DNA of 64,000 bases from the NCBI RefSeq assembly GCF_043641665.1, contig NC_092180.1, positions 10,905,891-10,969,890 of the forward strand. Direction: 5' to 3'. The position numbers and the translations under genes were made by a program. Within the stretch, counting starts at the first letter, position 1, and the number at the start of each line of letters is the position of its first letter. This document shows positions 1 through 29,642 of this stretch, in pieces. This DNA is from Enoplosus armatus (lineage: Eukaryota; Chordata; Actinopteri; Centrarchiformes; Enoplosidae). The notes beneath the pieces are model-generated. The model did not search any database and was not told the origin of the DNA. It was given only the letters and a program-made list of their open reading frames with translations.

Positions 1-520
1 AAAATTCATAGAAAATTAGTCCTATTTAAAAAAAAAAGGGAATTTAAACGTCTAATGTCATGTGACAGTTACTGATAAAACACCATGCAAATTGTGGTAC
101 ACTCATACCTGGCCATAGGGTAAAAAAGCAAACTACCAGTGGCCCCTGGCAACAGTTTTAAAAGACCAGATACTGACACATAACCTCAAACTTTGATCAA
201 ATGCCTCCTTAAGGGCACTGTTGTTTCAGTTTGTGTTGTGTTAAGTGTTTAAATGGTCCTTATATCCAAACAAATTTCAGTTTCATCTGAAATCAAATGC
301 CACAAATAAAATCAGCTGGCTAATGTGATTAACGCTATACCTAAGGTTCGCTAAAACATAAGCGACATTAGGTTAAAAGGACTGCTGAAGGTTACAGAGA
401 GAAATGTGACGGTGCAGGAGAGTCGCACTGCCCCTTTAAACAGCTCTCCTCCCCGTCTCTCCCAGCGTCTTGCTCTCTTCCCCATTTCGCTGCTTTGTTT
501 TCATAGTCGCTCTTTTGATC
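1..520. other. 5' flank of tpp2
   Basis: This stretch lies upstream of the tpp2 start codon. I see no coding exon in it. A pyrimidine-rich, GC-richer stretch at about 430-520 directly precedes the ATG and is the likely 5' UTR and core promoter area. No convincing TATA box was seen. Confidence 0.4.
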
Positions 521-12821
<12,301 letters not shown>

Positions 12822-15800
12822 GCACAGAGACACGCACACGCGCACACACGCACACACGCACACACACGCAAACACACGCACACGCACACACACGCACACA
12901 CACACACACACACATACATACACATACACATACATGCATGAGCAGCATGGCCATACATGGTCCATTACATGGTAACTTCGATATCATGTCCCTCAGGGTC
13001 ACATGGTCTATGCATCTGGTTTTTCCAAGTTTAGATGTAGGTGAACACCAAAATGAAGGATAACAAGGCAACAGTGTAAATGGTTTGATACACTCGACAC
13101 CTTTGTCCTGTCTTTTAATGTCTCGTTGAACATTACATGAACATCGCATTTAATGCTAAAAACTCTTGCCAAGGCTTGACGATACTGTAGCTCAGTGCTT
13201 TTAGTTGGGTGTTATCCTTTATTATGGTGTCTTCTACACAGTTGGAGGCTTTCACATCCACCCATCCTCAGCTGTCCGGACTCTATATCATATAAATAAC
13301 CTCATTCTCCCATGTAAATACTGTAAAAGGGCCAGTGTGGACTCTGGGGATGCATCCCAAGTCTTTAAAAAAATAATAACTGTGACCCCGGCTACTCACT
13401 CTCAAACAATCAACAGCAGAAAAACTTATAGCTGGCCGTCATGAGGAGAGGGAGGAGGACTTGCTGCTGCACGATGTTCGGACATACGAGGGCACGCAGA
13501 GTCTGCCTGAAATAAAAGGGAGGCTTGGACAGAACTTAATATCTTTCTTTTGTTTTTTGATTGTTCCAGCCAGGCCGGGGTGATAAAGTTAATATTTAGT
13601 CTTATGTGTCCTTTTAGGCTCTGACTCGCGTACACAGTCTCAGAACACAAAACGGTGTTGAGGTGCCTTTCTACATGTACCTTACCTTTTCTGATGGTTT
13701 GAAAAACAGTGCGAGGGTTTTGACCACAGGAAGCTGCAGAATCAGTAGCATCAGTCAACACTCAGCCGCTTGCAGTCATTTCACCCATCAGCCTTTGGTG
13801 TCAAATGCGGGTTTTAAAGCTCCCACCGGCAGTATGATGTGTCCGTGCACTGTATGCAGGCCGTCAGTGACTTGTCAGGTAATAGGAAGCCAAAAACACA
13901 TTTTCACGGCTTCTACTTACCCCCAGAGGTGTTGGCCACCCACTTCATACTGCTGTTACTTGAGCAGCACATTTGACAACCATCTAATAGACCTCACTAA
14001 TATGACAGATGCAGTTGTGGGCAGCGGCAGGATGTTCAGATCAGATTTCATTGTAAAATGTTCACACAGTGTTAGATGTATCTCTGCAGCATTCAAAATG
14101 TTGCATTTGTACACAGTGTCATAAAATGATGTACATACACATAACGTAAAAAATATTAAGATGCAATAGGTATATAATACAAATATTATTCTAATTGATG
14201 TATTTTGCATATATGCATGTCTTCTAGGATGTAAGGAAAAAAACATAGTTTTATTTGGAAGTAGATTTTAGTTTGTTTCAATTTGAAAGATTTTTAATCC
14301 CAAACAGGATTCTGATGATATCCACTGTTTTTTTCCATGAGTGTGTGTTTGTGAATGACTTCACGTGTACTTGTGAGCATATTTTGTGTACATGAACATT
14401 TTCTTCCGACAGAAATTAGAGGGGGTTAAGCATGCGTTTTGTTTTTCTTCTGATATCTTATTTACTTTAAAGGACCATGTCCGTGGGTTCATACGTTTTA
14501 TCTGATTTACTATAAATCCCATATGCTTTACATCACCATTTTGCACACTATGTTATTTTAGACCAGGCAGCTTTTGGATTTCATTAATTTCTCTACAAAA
14601 TAATAATATTAGCAGACTCTTAAACTTGCTTGAGTTGTATGAATCCACACTGAACACCAAGTCTGCATTAAAGGCCACACAGTCCCGATGAGTTTTTGAA
14701 TGTCATGAACTCCTAATAGATAACTTTAACAACATTTTTCCTCCAAAACTTTCCCTTTGATTGGTGCTTGTTTAGTCATGAACATTGAATGTCACAAAAA
14801 CGTACATCAAATTCGAAACCATGTTTTCAGCCACCATTTTAATCGAAGTTGCAATATCTCTGCTTGAAGAAGCTGATTGATTTGAAAAGTCTTCAGTGCT
14901 TTATTCTGAAAAGATGATGCAGCTTTGACAAAAAATTAATGCACACTTGATGTTGATGGTTGGAAAAAGGCATCTGAAAAGTTGGGAGCTAAAACTTGTA
15001 AAACCACTGCTATGGTCCTTTATAAAACATCTCACCTGAATCATGTAACAAATGAGGACACGCGCCTGTTTTCATAGTGCCAGTGCAAAAGAGGACCATG
15101 CTAAAGATACAAACTATATATTCACTTTTTATCTTTTATATTTGTGATTCTTAACCTTTATCGCTCATAGATCTGTAAAACAAAAAGTGTGACTTCCTGT
15201 CACAGTCTGTAGTATTTGTTTAACCAAAGAATGATTTCCTCTTGTTAAGTTGGTGTAATTGTCAAAGGAAGTATGAAGGCTGAAAATGATAGTTTTACCA
15301 GAAAGAATAAAAATGATAAAATTGGACCTAACCATATTGAATAGAAGAGGGAAACAGATTTGCCCTTAAATCATCAAACCACCCAATCTGAGAACCACTG
15401 GTTTAGACATCATGGCTCTAAATTATTGGTTTAATCTTTCCCTGATGTCGTTTTAAGTCTTCTCACAAGTGGAAGGTGCATGCTTAAGAATGTAAAAGCA
15501 GCTGCTTTCAAGCCAAGGCCTTTCATCCTCATGGGAGTGTTTTCTGGGATGGCCGTACATACACAGCGAATCAGTGGTCACAGCTCATGTTTACCTTGTG
15601 TTTCTGTTTTTGTCTGTGACTTGTGTGCACTCTCTGCAACAGCCTCTTCGAGCACGCAGGGGTTTACTGGAGTCAGTTGGGTTTCTGACAGAGTTTGTGC
15701 TCATCATCTTTTACTTTTTTGCGTCTTCCTTTTTTTTCTCCTCTCTTCTCTCTCCTGTGTTTGGGGTTTGGTTCAGACAGATGTCACGTTCAGGGCTCAG

Positions 15801-17207
15801 CTGTCTACAAGTACGCGTTGCCAATGACAGTCTCTCCAAAAATGGCCTTAACTTTCACCACCGGACTTGTACCGTCCATTTCTGGCACCAAACAGACTTC
15901 TCATATCTGTTGCTCTCACTCTATTGGTGTCAGGAAACACTTGCTTCTTCTTCTTCTTCTTCTTCTTCAGAAAATGCTTCTTCTGGATGTTGAGTGTTTA
16001 TATTTATAGTCATAAAATCTAGTAAATGCCAATATTTTACAGAATGTTATGAGATAAGGTTGTATGCTCTTAGTATTATTTTATACCCATTCTTCCTCGA
16101 TGATGTGGGAAAGACCCGAGCTACTGTTACACTATTTTGTGGTCACATGGAATTAAGTCACAAACAAGGAAAACAACACTGAATAAAAATGATTTGGAAG
16201 AATTAAAGTGTGCCCTGGTCATCACTTGTACATTTTCAGCAGTGGTCTGGACCACATGTCCCCTGGGAGTGTCAACCCATCTGATCAAAGCTTCTATAAT
16301 TTTGTTGTGTTTTGTAACATGAATTACACGTTGTTTGTTTGAAGCTTTGCAAGTGAGTGGTTTTACTCTTTTCATTACCTACATTACCTCTACATGTGAA
16401 AAAGAAGAACGTGGAATCCTCGCATTTGAGAGGCTGGAACCACCAAAAGATGGCCTGTCAAACAATTAATCGACTATTTATTTCACTTTCACACTGAGAT
16501 AATTGATGTGATTGTAATGAGCTAGTCTTGAACTTTATGTGGCACAGGTTTGATCTTTTCAGGCTAAATATTGTGTCATATCTGGAGTGAGAAAGTTCAT
16601 CAGATCCTCTATAAGACATATCAACATATTATGTTTTAAATCTTTATGTACGCAAACTTAGCTAGCAGAGAAGATTACCACACATCTGATGAGATAATGG
16701 GCCCCTGGGTGCACACAGGGTAAAGGCCCTCTTCCTACATTTATAGTATATTGTTCTCACTTGAGATGAAGAGAGGCTGTCTCAACGCTCACCACACCTT
16801 CCTGCCACCACAGATCCAAATTGACACTCCTCCCCACTGATATTTTACAAATATACATAAAAAACATAAGAAATCATCAAAGGAAGCCTTTGATGCAGGT
16901 TAGATTTCCTTGTAGCTGAGCTATTCTGCTGTCAAACATACTGTATCTTCCGTGTATGCACTGTGCTGCTGTATCATATTGGAAAAAATAAACAAAATAT
17001 GATACAACTAAAAAGTGGATCCTACTCCCTACAGGCAGATAAATATTAAATGACTTGCATTTGGTTCAGAGCATGTAAGGGAGGCCTGAATATTTTTGAC
17101 TGAGCCCTTGGACTTTCAAAAGAGTCACTTTAAACAGAGGCTCTGACTTAGGGCCCCCCGGGGCCTATACCCAGCAGGGCCGTTGAGTAATCCATCCATA
17201 TTGTCTC
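12822..17207. other. tpp2 3' region and intergenic sequence
   Basis: No gene recognised. It opens with a (CA)n tract at about 12832-12935. AATAAA signals at 15306-15311 and 16182-16187 are candidates for a long tpp2 3' UTR end. A short CTT repeat lies at about 15949-15968. Open frames of up to 153 codons in this region show no family resemblance and no splice context. tpp2 and the METTL21 unit at 17,208 converge here. Confidence 0.5.
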
Positions 17208-18205
17208 TCACTTTCTACATGTTGCCATGAAGATCTTCATCTCCCCGTCTTCAGCCAGCAGGCTTGTGTGAAAAGCCTTTTTAAAGTTCTCAGTGAAAGT
17301 CAGATCAGTCTCAAACCTGACCTTGTTGGCCCAGATCACAGTCGTTCCCGGTTTGCAGAAATGCTTCATAGTGACCAGGAGCTCGTCCAGGAAGTCGTGG
17401 TGGTAGACCACATCAGCTGCCAGCACGTAGTCGTAGTGATGTGCAGACGTAGGGTAGGTTCGCTCCAGGTCGTGGCCCCAGGACAGAGCTGCCACCTGGG
17501 GCGTGTGCCTGCAACGCCCCCTGGTGTTCCTCATCACATTGGCCCGGAGGTTACTCAACACCTCGGGTAAGTCTGTGGCTGTGACTGAAGCTCCTGAGGA
17601 TGCAGAAACAGGACTGTCATCGCCATAGCAACAATAACAGTAAAAGGACAATGCACATTTCTCGTTTCTGTTATGAGTTACTTATTAGTTTGTGTATCAT
17701 GCCATGGGGACGTTTCCAAACTCTTTCCATGTTTCCAAAAGTTGAACGACTGTGATGTTTGCTGTCTGAACTGAACTGGAGGCTGCTCACCCAGTAGACT
17801 GGCCACAATGGTAACCAGTCCTGTTCCTGCTCCCAGCTCCAGCACCTCCTTTCCCTGCAGGTTCAACCTCTCCCTGTTGTTGTCCAGGAAGGAGCACAGA
17901 GCCAACGCCTGCAGAACAAACAGATACAGACCTCTTACTGTCTCTTGCTGATGGAAAACCGTTATGATTTTGAAAATATTAACCAGAATCAAAGTTTTCT
18001 ATTTATGTATCCAACTATTTCTATAACCGGCAATGTTGTATTTATTTAATGTTGTCAGAGGTACTCACTGCTGGCCACATCACCGCTCCAAAGGAGTCTA
18101 TGGACTCATGAATGATGATGTCCTGCCCTGCGTAACGGTAGAGATCTTTATCAATGCTGATGCTGATGATGGGAGCCCAGGCTGGTGCTCTGTCCTGCTG
18201 CACAG
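17208..18205 (-). CDS. METTL21C-like methyltransferase unit 2 (probably 3' half of a fused gene)
   Basis: Seven-beta-strand lysine methyltransferase domain of the METTL21 family, which methylates cytosolic proteins; METTL21C is known mainly from muscle. Exons in transcript order: 18205-18069, 17908-17791, 17593-17208. Visible motifs: the SAM-binding ELGAGTGLVTIV, post-I TATDLP, and AADVVYHHDF. I find no exon with an initiator Met upstream. The first exon here begins in phase 1 with an acceptor (CACAAACAG), and a matching phase-1 consensus donor lies at 19098/19097 at the end of unit 1. I therefore infer that this unit is spliced to unit 1 to give a protein of about 589 residues with two methyltransferase domains. 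The alternative is a separate gene whose first exon I missed, or a truncated copy. The last exon is nearly identical to that of unit 1. Confidence 0.75.
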
Positions 18206-18897
18206 CTGTTTGTGTGATGCAGAGAGGATAGATTTTAACAGAGGTGAAACAATAAAGACAAAAATACTAATACACTGTGAACACGCACTGACACAGCATT
18301 AACATGAAACTCAAGCTGGTGAGTCAGTAGCTTGATAAGATGCTATAAAAAGACACACATCAGTGCTCTGACAGACACAAGACAACATCATTTTGTGTTT
18401 GAACTAAATAACCTCACTGCGTCACAGAGTCCCGGCTTCTCTTCCTTATAAGTTCAGACACTCTACACCAGTGGATGAGTACATCACTGAGTTTCACTGA
18501 GGACAGTTGATAATAGTTTTGGCCTCACCATATTTTGGTTTTACCGCGTGTCTCACATCTCAAATTTAATTCTTGCCACTAATCTTGCCAGATACATTAA
18601 AGTCCCAAAGCTGTTATTTCACTTAAGAGTAAACTGCCAAACCATGAGACAGCACTTTAAGTTGAGACGGACAGAATTAAAAACTAAAGGGAAAGAAATG
18701 TCGTACCGTCTTATAATTTGGATCCGTATTTATGGCTTTAAAAAAAAAAAAAATCATAAGGTATGAAAAACACTGGTTTAGCACATTAGCATGCTATAGA
18801 GCCTCACCGCTAGCATGGCTAAAGATTGAACATCAATATCAGTTTCTTTGTTACTCTAATTAATCTGTAAATAGTTTGCACTGAAGAAATAGTCCCT

Positions 18898-18965
18898 ATA
18901 ATTCAATTCAATAAAGGTTTATTTATTTATATAGCGCCCACAGATATCTCAAAACCTCTTCACGT
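18898..18965. repeat. Dispersed fish repeat fragment
   Basis: AATAAAGGTTTATTTATTTA followed by TATAGCGCCCACAGATATCTC resembles a common teleost interspersed-repeat end. It lies in the putative intron between the two METTL21C-like units. On the minus strand it supplies AATAAA about 160 nt past the unit 1 stop, which could end a short transcript. Confidence 0.4.
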
Positions 18966-19080
18966 CTTCATGGTTATGTTTTTTCTGCAGTTTGGGTGAA
19001 CTGACCCTTTAAACACAAGGAAATAACTCCTGTAATACTTTTGATACATGTGTTGATACACAAATGTGCATTCTCTTAGA

Positions 19081-20740
<1,660 letters not shown>

Positions 20741-23700
20741 GTAAAATCCTGTGCACTGTTGGACAGATATTATCAGTTACGCATGATTAATCTTTTTTAA
20801 TCTCAACAGCTTTTTTCTCGTAACTTAGTTATCCTTCTTCTGTGCCTTTTATGGGTTTGATACTATTGTTATTATTTAAACAAGAATAAAAGAAAACAGA
20901 CAAGGGGATGACAAGATTAGAATATTCTATTCATATATTAATATATATTTGCTTACTTTTTGCTACTATGATATCAGCCTTTCTCTCCATGTTCATATAG
21001 TTATTTCTTTTCTTTTGACTCTAACGGCTGTCCTACACTTTAGCCGGATAAATAAGGCAAAACAAGTCTGGGAGAACACACCCCTCCAATGTGACCATAA
21101 AAACAGTCAGAGAACATAGGGGGCACTTTTCCAAACCCGAACATACTATCCAAATTATTGTTAAAAAAGTTCTCTCTACAAGTACAAGTACAAGTAATAT
21201 AGTGATAACAACCTACCTGTGACCTTTGACCTACCTGCTGCTGCTTTGCTTTCCAGTGAAAGATTTCAGGAGCAATCTGACTGCATCTGGAGACCTCTGA
21301 GTGCAAGGTTATAGAGACTCAGCATCCTGCTGGACACACCCATCATCATCACAAGGGCATGAGGGTATTTTTAGAGCCTTGCCCAGGAGAAATATATACA
21401 AGCAAGATACAGAAGCAGAGCGCACGTAGATACAAACACAGACACACACACCAACGAAGATGACTTGGTGAGCGAGCCAAACAACAGGAATGTCATGATA
21501 CCAACAGCCACGGATCTTTGATACCAGTGTTGCTTATGGACTTCACTGCTGGTGCTTCCTGGAAACCTTCACAGCCTGTAACCTCATACTGGATATAATT
21601 TGAATGGATATGATTTATAAGGTACAATAAATCTGTAGAAACTGGGTTTTGCACTAACTCTGCTGAATGATTTCAAGCTACAATGATCAAATAACTTTTC
21701 ATGAAGATTGTGAGTTCAAACCAGTCCAGGTGCAGGTGCATGTTGTGCTGGCAATGCATCAGCTTTATTTAGTAGTCTACAAATAGTCCCACACAGGGGG
21801 ACAAGCCCCCCTGAAAACCAGGCCAATATCTGATTTGTGTTGGCTTGAAAGCATTTTTACAGAGAGCCCTTGAATGTGTAAAAATTAAAATAAATTTTAA
21901 TGGCTGTTAAGTTGGTGTCACTTCCTCAGCAATACTTTTGTACTTTTCTTATCACGTAAAAGTCTATGTGAAAATGACGCATGTAGTCTGGAAGGTTTCC
22001 ATGTTGTTGCTCACTTGTTTGCTTTTCCTGCAATGGCCTCAATTGCTTAACCAGAGATGGGAGGTAACAGTATCAGGCTGGCATGCAATGCCCGTGAATC
22101 AACCCCTCCGAGAAAAGAAATAAGGGGGCTCCTTTAATATAAACCTCAATTAGACCTCTCTTGCTGCCCAACTGTGTTGTTGATGTGGAGCCCTGTTGGG
22201 ATGAAAGGTAAGAGTTTTAATGCTTGATGACAGGCAGCATCTGTCTCTCAGTTAAAGGTTGTTTGTTATCAAGACAGTTTTCAGCTGTTGAGTATTTGTT
22301 TGTCTTGACAATGGTGCATGGCGCTTTACTGCCACCGGCTTAACCTCTCTAAGCCTGCGTTTCTGCAGCCAAAACTACACATATCCATCACATGGGCAAA
22401 AAGACAAGGAATGACAGGACAGAAAATGTTGGAGGATTTGGAATCATAAGTTAGATATCAGATTTAATAGGTCACATTAATAGCGGGTGGCTCTAACTTG
22501 GTCTTTCCAAGATAATCGAGATAACTGGTGAGTTTCCAAAACATGCAATTTGTGTCAGTGTTCATGTTGCTGAAGCAGCACTTGCAGCCCAATATGGATG
22601 CGATCCTTCATTTGACCTGAAAGTGAAATGTTACCAAAGGAAGTCTCATCTAGGCGTAAACAAAACATCAACAATAAAAACCTTTTCAACAACAACAAGT
22701 TTCCTTAATGTTGCAAAGAACTTATGTATTTACTGAATATGTTGGATTTGCTAATGCTGGTTTGGGCAATGGAAGATGTATTTATGATGATATTTAAATG
22801 TGCAGTGTGATTATTGTGTTCATACAGAGGTGAACTTGACCATGAATATTGATTTCCTGCTGTACTGCAGGCCTATATGATATTATGAGAAGGGAAGACC
22901 TCATATTAGCATTTTTTCATGCTCGTCACATCATGAAGAGGTGATGAACATTGTCTAAAAGTCTAAAAATAACAACTAAATCATTTTATTGGGGTTAGCA
23001 GTGATAAAAATGAATTGTTTAAAAACCTTGTCAGTTTTACTTTGATGTTGGGAAGTTACCGTATGCATAGAGTTCATCAAATCATGAAGTTTCTGGTAAA
23101 TAAAACAACTAAACTAAAAGTCTATCGTCATGCAGTCAGGCAGTGGGAACAATCTGTGATTTAAGTTGATATGGTGAACTTGTTAGCAAACAGTTGCTTA
23201 TTTACACATCCAGCAGATATGGAGCAACATTATTATTCATTTAGTGTTGTGTTTCTGTCCACCTGGTGAATTTAAGTCCAATATTCACTCTGTTTTTGGT
23301 CTCCACCAACTCCTGGACCTCAGTCATCTCAGTCTTCGCTTGTCAGGCACTACATTGTCAGATGTGGCTATCTTTCAGAAGCCTCAGTTATACTTTAAAG
23401 TATAGTCAGCTGTGCTTGACTGTTATCAATGTTATCAGGTTCTCACTCCGGTCATTTGTGGTCCCCAGAGGATTCGTCTTAAGAGACTTTTCCCACATTA
23501 TAGGCAATCCATTCAATAGTTATTGAAATATAAAAAAACCACAACTTCTCCTGTCCTTGTTGAAACTGGCACATCTAACGATATCTTGAGTAAATAATGA
23601 TAAAACCTGATCATATTGTCCATGTGAAGTCACACAGCAACAGACCTCCTAAATAAAATCCACCAGGAAATCCACTGGAAAGATCTAGAGCCAGGTTTGC

Positions 23701-24291
23701 CCAGAACGTCAGAGCTGTGAGCTGTCAGCCAAGTCAGTGTGAGCCGATGGATGACAACCAAAAAAAGAAAAATCACTGCCCGAGCCTCCAGACGTGGTTC
23801 TTGATGAATCCAAAATGCCCACTTACTAAACACCCATGAAAAAGCCTTGAATGTATCCAGACGTATGGAGTTGCCAGTTTATTAAAGTTCACCTAAATTA
23901 AATGCAAAGCAACAGTCCTGCAATAAATCAGACGATTCATTCTTTTGTTGACACCATGTCAGATTGAATTCAACGGTCATTTTGGAGGTTGTGGTGTTAA
24001 ATGGTACTGCTTTATACTGAAATGTTTCAAGTAGACAAAGGTAATTACACCAATAAATACTGTAGACAACATAATAAACTGTGTAAAAACAACTTGATTT
24101 GAATATGAACATCATAAAGTCCCAATGTAGAAGAGACATTTAGACATTTGTACATGAGATTCATGAAAACACTTGACATTACAGAATCAATAAAATTTTC
24201 CCATTCAGCAAGATAATTCACAAATTGGACCTAATTGGTGAGTGACAGACGGACTCACACAATGAATACACATTGTGTGTTCTCCGTCTGT
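20741..24291. other. Intergenic between mettl21e and the METTL21C-like gene
   Basis: No coding exon recognised in 3.5 kb. On the minus strand, CAG|GTAGGT donors at about 21234 and 21216, preceded by a CTATAA-type sequence at about 21308-21315 and a MEF2-like CTAAAAATA at 21366-21374, are a weak candidate for a non-coding first exon and promoter of the METTL21C-like gene. Otherwise AT-rich sequence with nothing I recognise. Confidence 0.35.
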
Positions 24292-27107
<2,816 letters not shown>

Positions 27108-27955
27108 GTCTGAAGGAGTCCAAGCACGAGGGCAAGAATGCCCAAATCAGAAAATCTATCGCTGCCAACTGCCGTTCTTGGTTTGTGATCCCAGATGAAG
27201 TCCTTTTGGATTTGGGTCAATCTGGATCTCTAGCCTGTTGTTAGCTGTCACCTTCTGTGGTTTTAAGTTACACACAAATACGGCGTTTCCCAACTTCTTG
27301 TCCGACCATCTTACCCCGACCCTCAACTCCACCCCACATTTCAAGCTCTCGCTGGGCGCGCTTGCTGACTGATGGACAGCAACAGCTGCCCTGTCACACT
27401 TTTGAACTGGAGCCGAGGAGCAAAGAGAAGGAGTCATGTTTCCACAATTTAACAAAAAAGTTTGTGCAAGTGATGGAACACCAGATTTTTTTTCCACATG
27501 AGCAAAAGTCTCTGTTTGTGTGTGTATGTGTGTTCGAGGCAGTGGGACGAGGAGAGGGAGTGTGTGCAGAAGGCGACTGAAATACAGCCTGAAAGAAATT
27601 TAAAGGATGTGTGACACTGAAGATTTGCACCTGTCTCAGTCTCACTGTTGAGCCAACCTGACACCTACTGTGGAAAAACTTCAACTTCATAAACTTGTAC
27701 CTCAAAAATTTAATCCCAAACATTGTCAATCCTCTCATAGATAACCCTCTAAACAGGTATAAATATTTTCACTCGTGTCAATAGTACAAAATACACATTC
27801 TATAACACTTTATAAAGCTCAGTTCATCACTGTTAATGAGTTCATGATTCATTTACATTTACCTTACAAATATAAAATCTAAAAACAGACATTTGAGTGT
27901 TCATGCTTCATATTACAAATGCTTTGACAATTCATATTTATGTTATGTTTGAAGT
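27108..27955. promoter_or_regulatory. Upstream region of mettl21e / 3' flank of ercc5
   Basis: 848 bp separate the ercc5 stop from the mettl21e ATG, and both genes run on the minus strand. E-box sequences CAGCTG (27383-27388) and CACCTG (27628-27633) lie within 530 bp of the start, which would fit muscle expression known for METTL21 genes. This is inference from short motifs only. Confidence 0.3.
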
Positions 27956-29566
27956 TCAGTTTTTTCCTCCCAACTTCTTCCCTATTCCCTTTCCTCTCAC
28001 GCTTCCTCTCCCTCTTGTGCTTTTCGCTCCGCGGCCTCGTCGGCTGCCTTCGAACACAGATCGGGCTGTAACCATGGCAACTTCACCGCCACCATCTCTG
28101 TCCTCACCAGAGCTGCTGCTGCTGCTGCTCCTCCTCCTGGCCCCCTGAGGTAGAGTCTTAGTCGATTGAGGGACGGCCTTTACTGAGAGGGACTCCTGGC
28201 TGGTGCTGCTCACAACCTTCAGAGATGTTAGAGGAGGTTCAACAATTACCTCCGACCCCAGAAACCCTCCTCCTGCCGCGGACCTCTCCTCTTCTCTCTC
28301 TCCTCCTTTCTTCGGACTCTTGCTTGCTGCCTTCCCTTTCTTAACCTTGGATGGGGATGGCATTTCTTCCTCACTGTCCTCCTCCTCTTCCTCTCCTCCT
28401 TCCCTCTCCTTTCTTTTCATGCAGGTGACTGCTCGGCGGAGTCGCTGGCTGCGGATCGCCTGCTTTTCATGTTGCTCCATGCGGAAGAATGAGTCGATCC
28501 GCAGCTGAGTCTAAACCAAAACAGTGAGAGGTGAGGTATAAGGCGAGGCAAGTTTATTTATATGAAAAACATTTCCTACACATAGGCAATTCAAAGTGTT
28601 TTACATAAAGCATTAAAAACATAAACATATGAAACAAATAAAACAGCAAATAAGTCCATTTATATATGAAAGAATAAATAAAAACAGTAGAAATACAGTA
28701 GATTTCAAAGATTTAAGAAATGCAAAAGTTTAAAAATGTAACTTCTTTAAATGACCCTGGGAAAATGATGTAAGACAATTAATTTTTCCATTAAATCAAA
28801 TTTACACAATCAAACACAAGAGAGCGTGACTAAGAACAAGAGTGAGGGATGATGGTTAAGTATGCTTACTGGACTAAAGATGTGACAGTGTTGCAGCCAG
28901 CTACAGAAACTTCTTACAGCAGTGGTTACCAACCTTTTATGTCTTATGTAACCCCACAGCCCTGTCAGATGAGCTCATGTACACATATTAACTACAGTAT
29001 ATGAAAGTGGATATTGTTGTACAATTGAACTGTCAATGTTTAGGTTGCTTTGCTCAAGTTTGTATTTATACTACTACCACTTACAATGGCAGAAGCTAGC
29101 TAATTCAACTGTTAATTCATTACTTTTACCAAACGCTAACAATTTTAACTGTTTATTCAACCTTTTAGTTAACTAATGGTTATTTCAACTGCTTATCCAT
29201 TACTTTTAGCTAACTATTTGTATAATATGTGGATTTACATTATTAAATGAAATCTTAATTTCTATTTTTTGTTGAGTTAATTAGTTGAGACTTCCACATA
29301 CCCCCTGGCAATGAACTGCACAAGTACCCTTGGTTGGGAATCACTGTTTGGGAATTGTCTGTTACCTGCTGAGTGTTGAGATGTTTGATCACAGGCTGAA
29401 GTGTCTCCTCCGTCTTCCGGCTGCTCCAGCCAAAACGACTCAGACAGAATGTAAAAACTGGTTTAGGAAACTTCATACACTCATGCACACACACACATTC
29501 GTGCACACACACACACATTCGTGCACACACACACACACATTCGTGCACACACACACACACATTCGT

Positions 29567-29642
<76 letters not shown>

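Noticed and set aside
13663..14124. 153-codon open frame on the plus strand
   Set aside because: Lies in the tpp2 3' region, has no recognisable domain and no splice or promoter context.
29478..29642. Regular CA/TTCGTG units considered as a CRISPR-like or satellite array
   Set aside because: Units vary in length, have no unique spacers, and are a compound microsatellite in a vertebrate intron.
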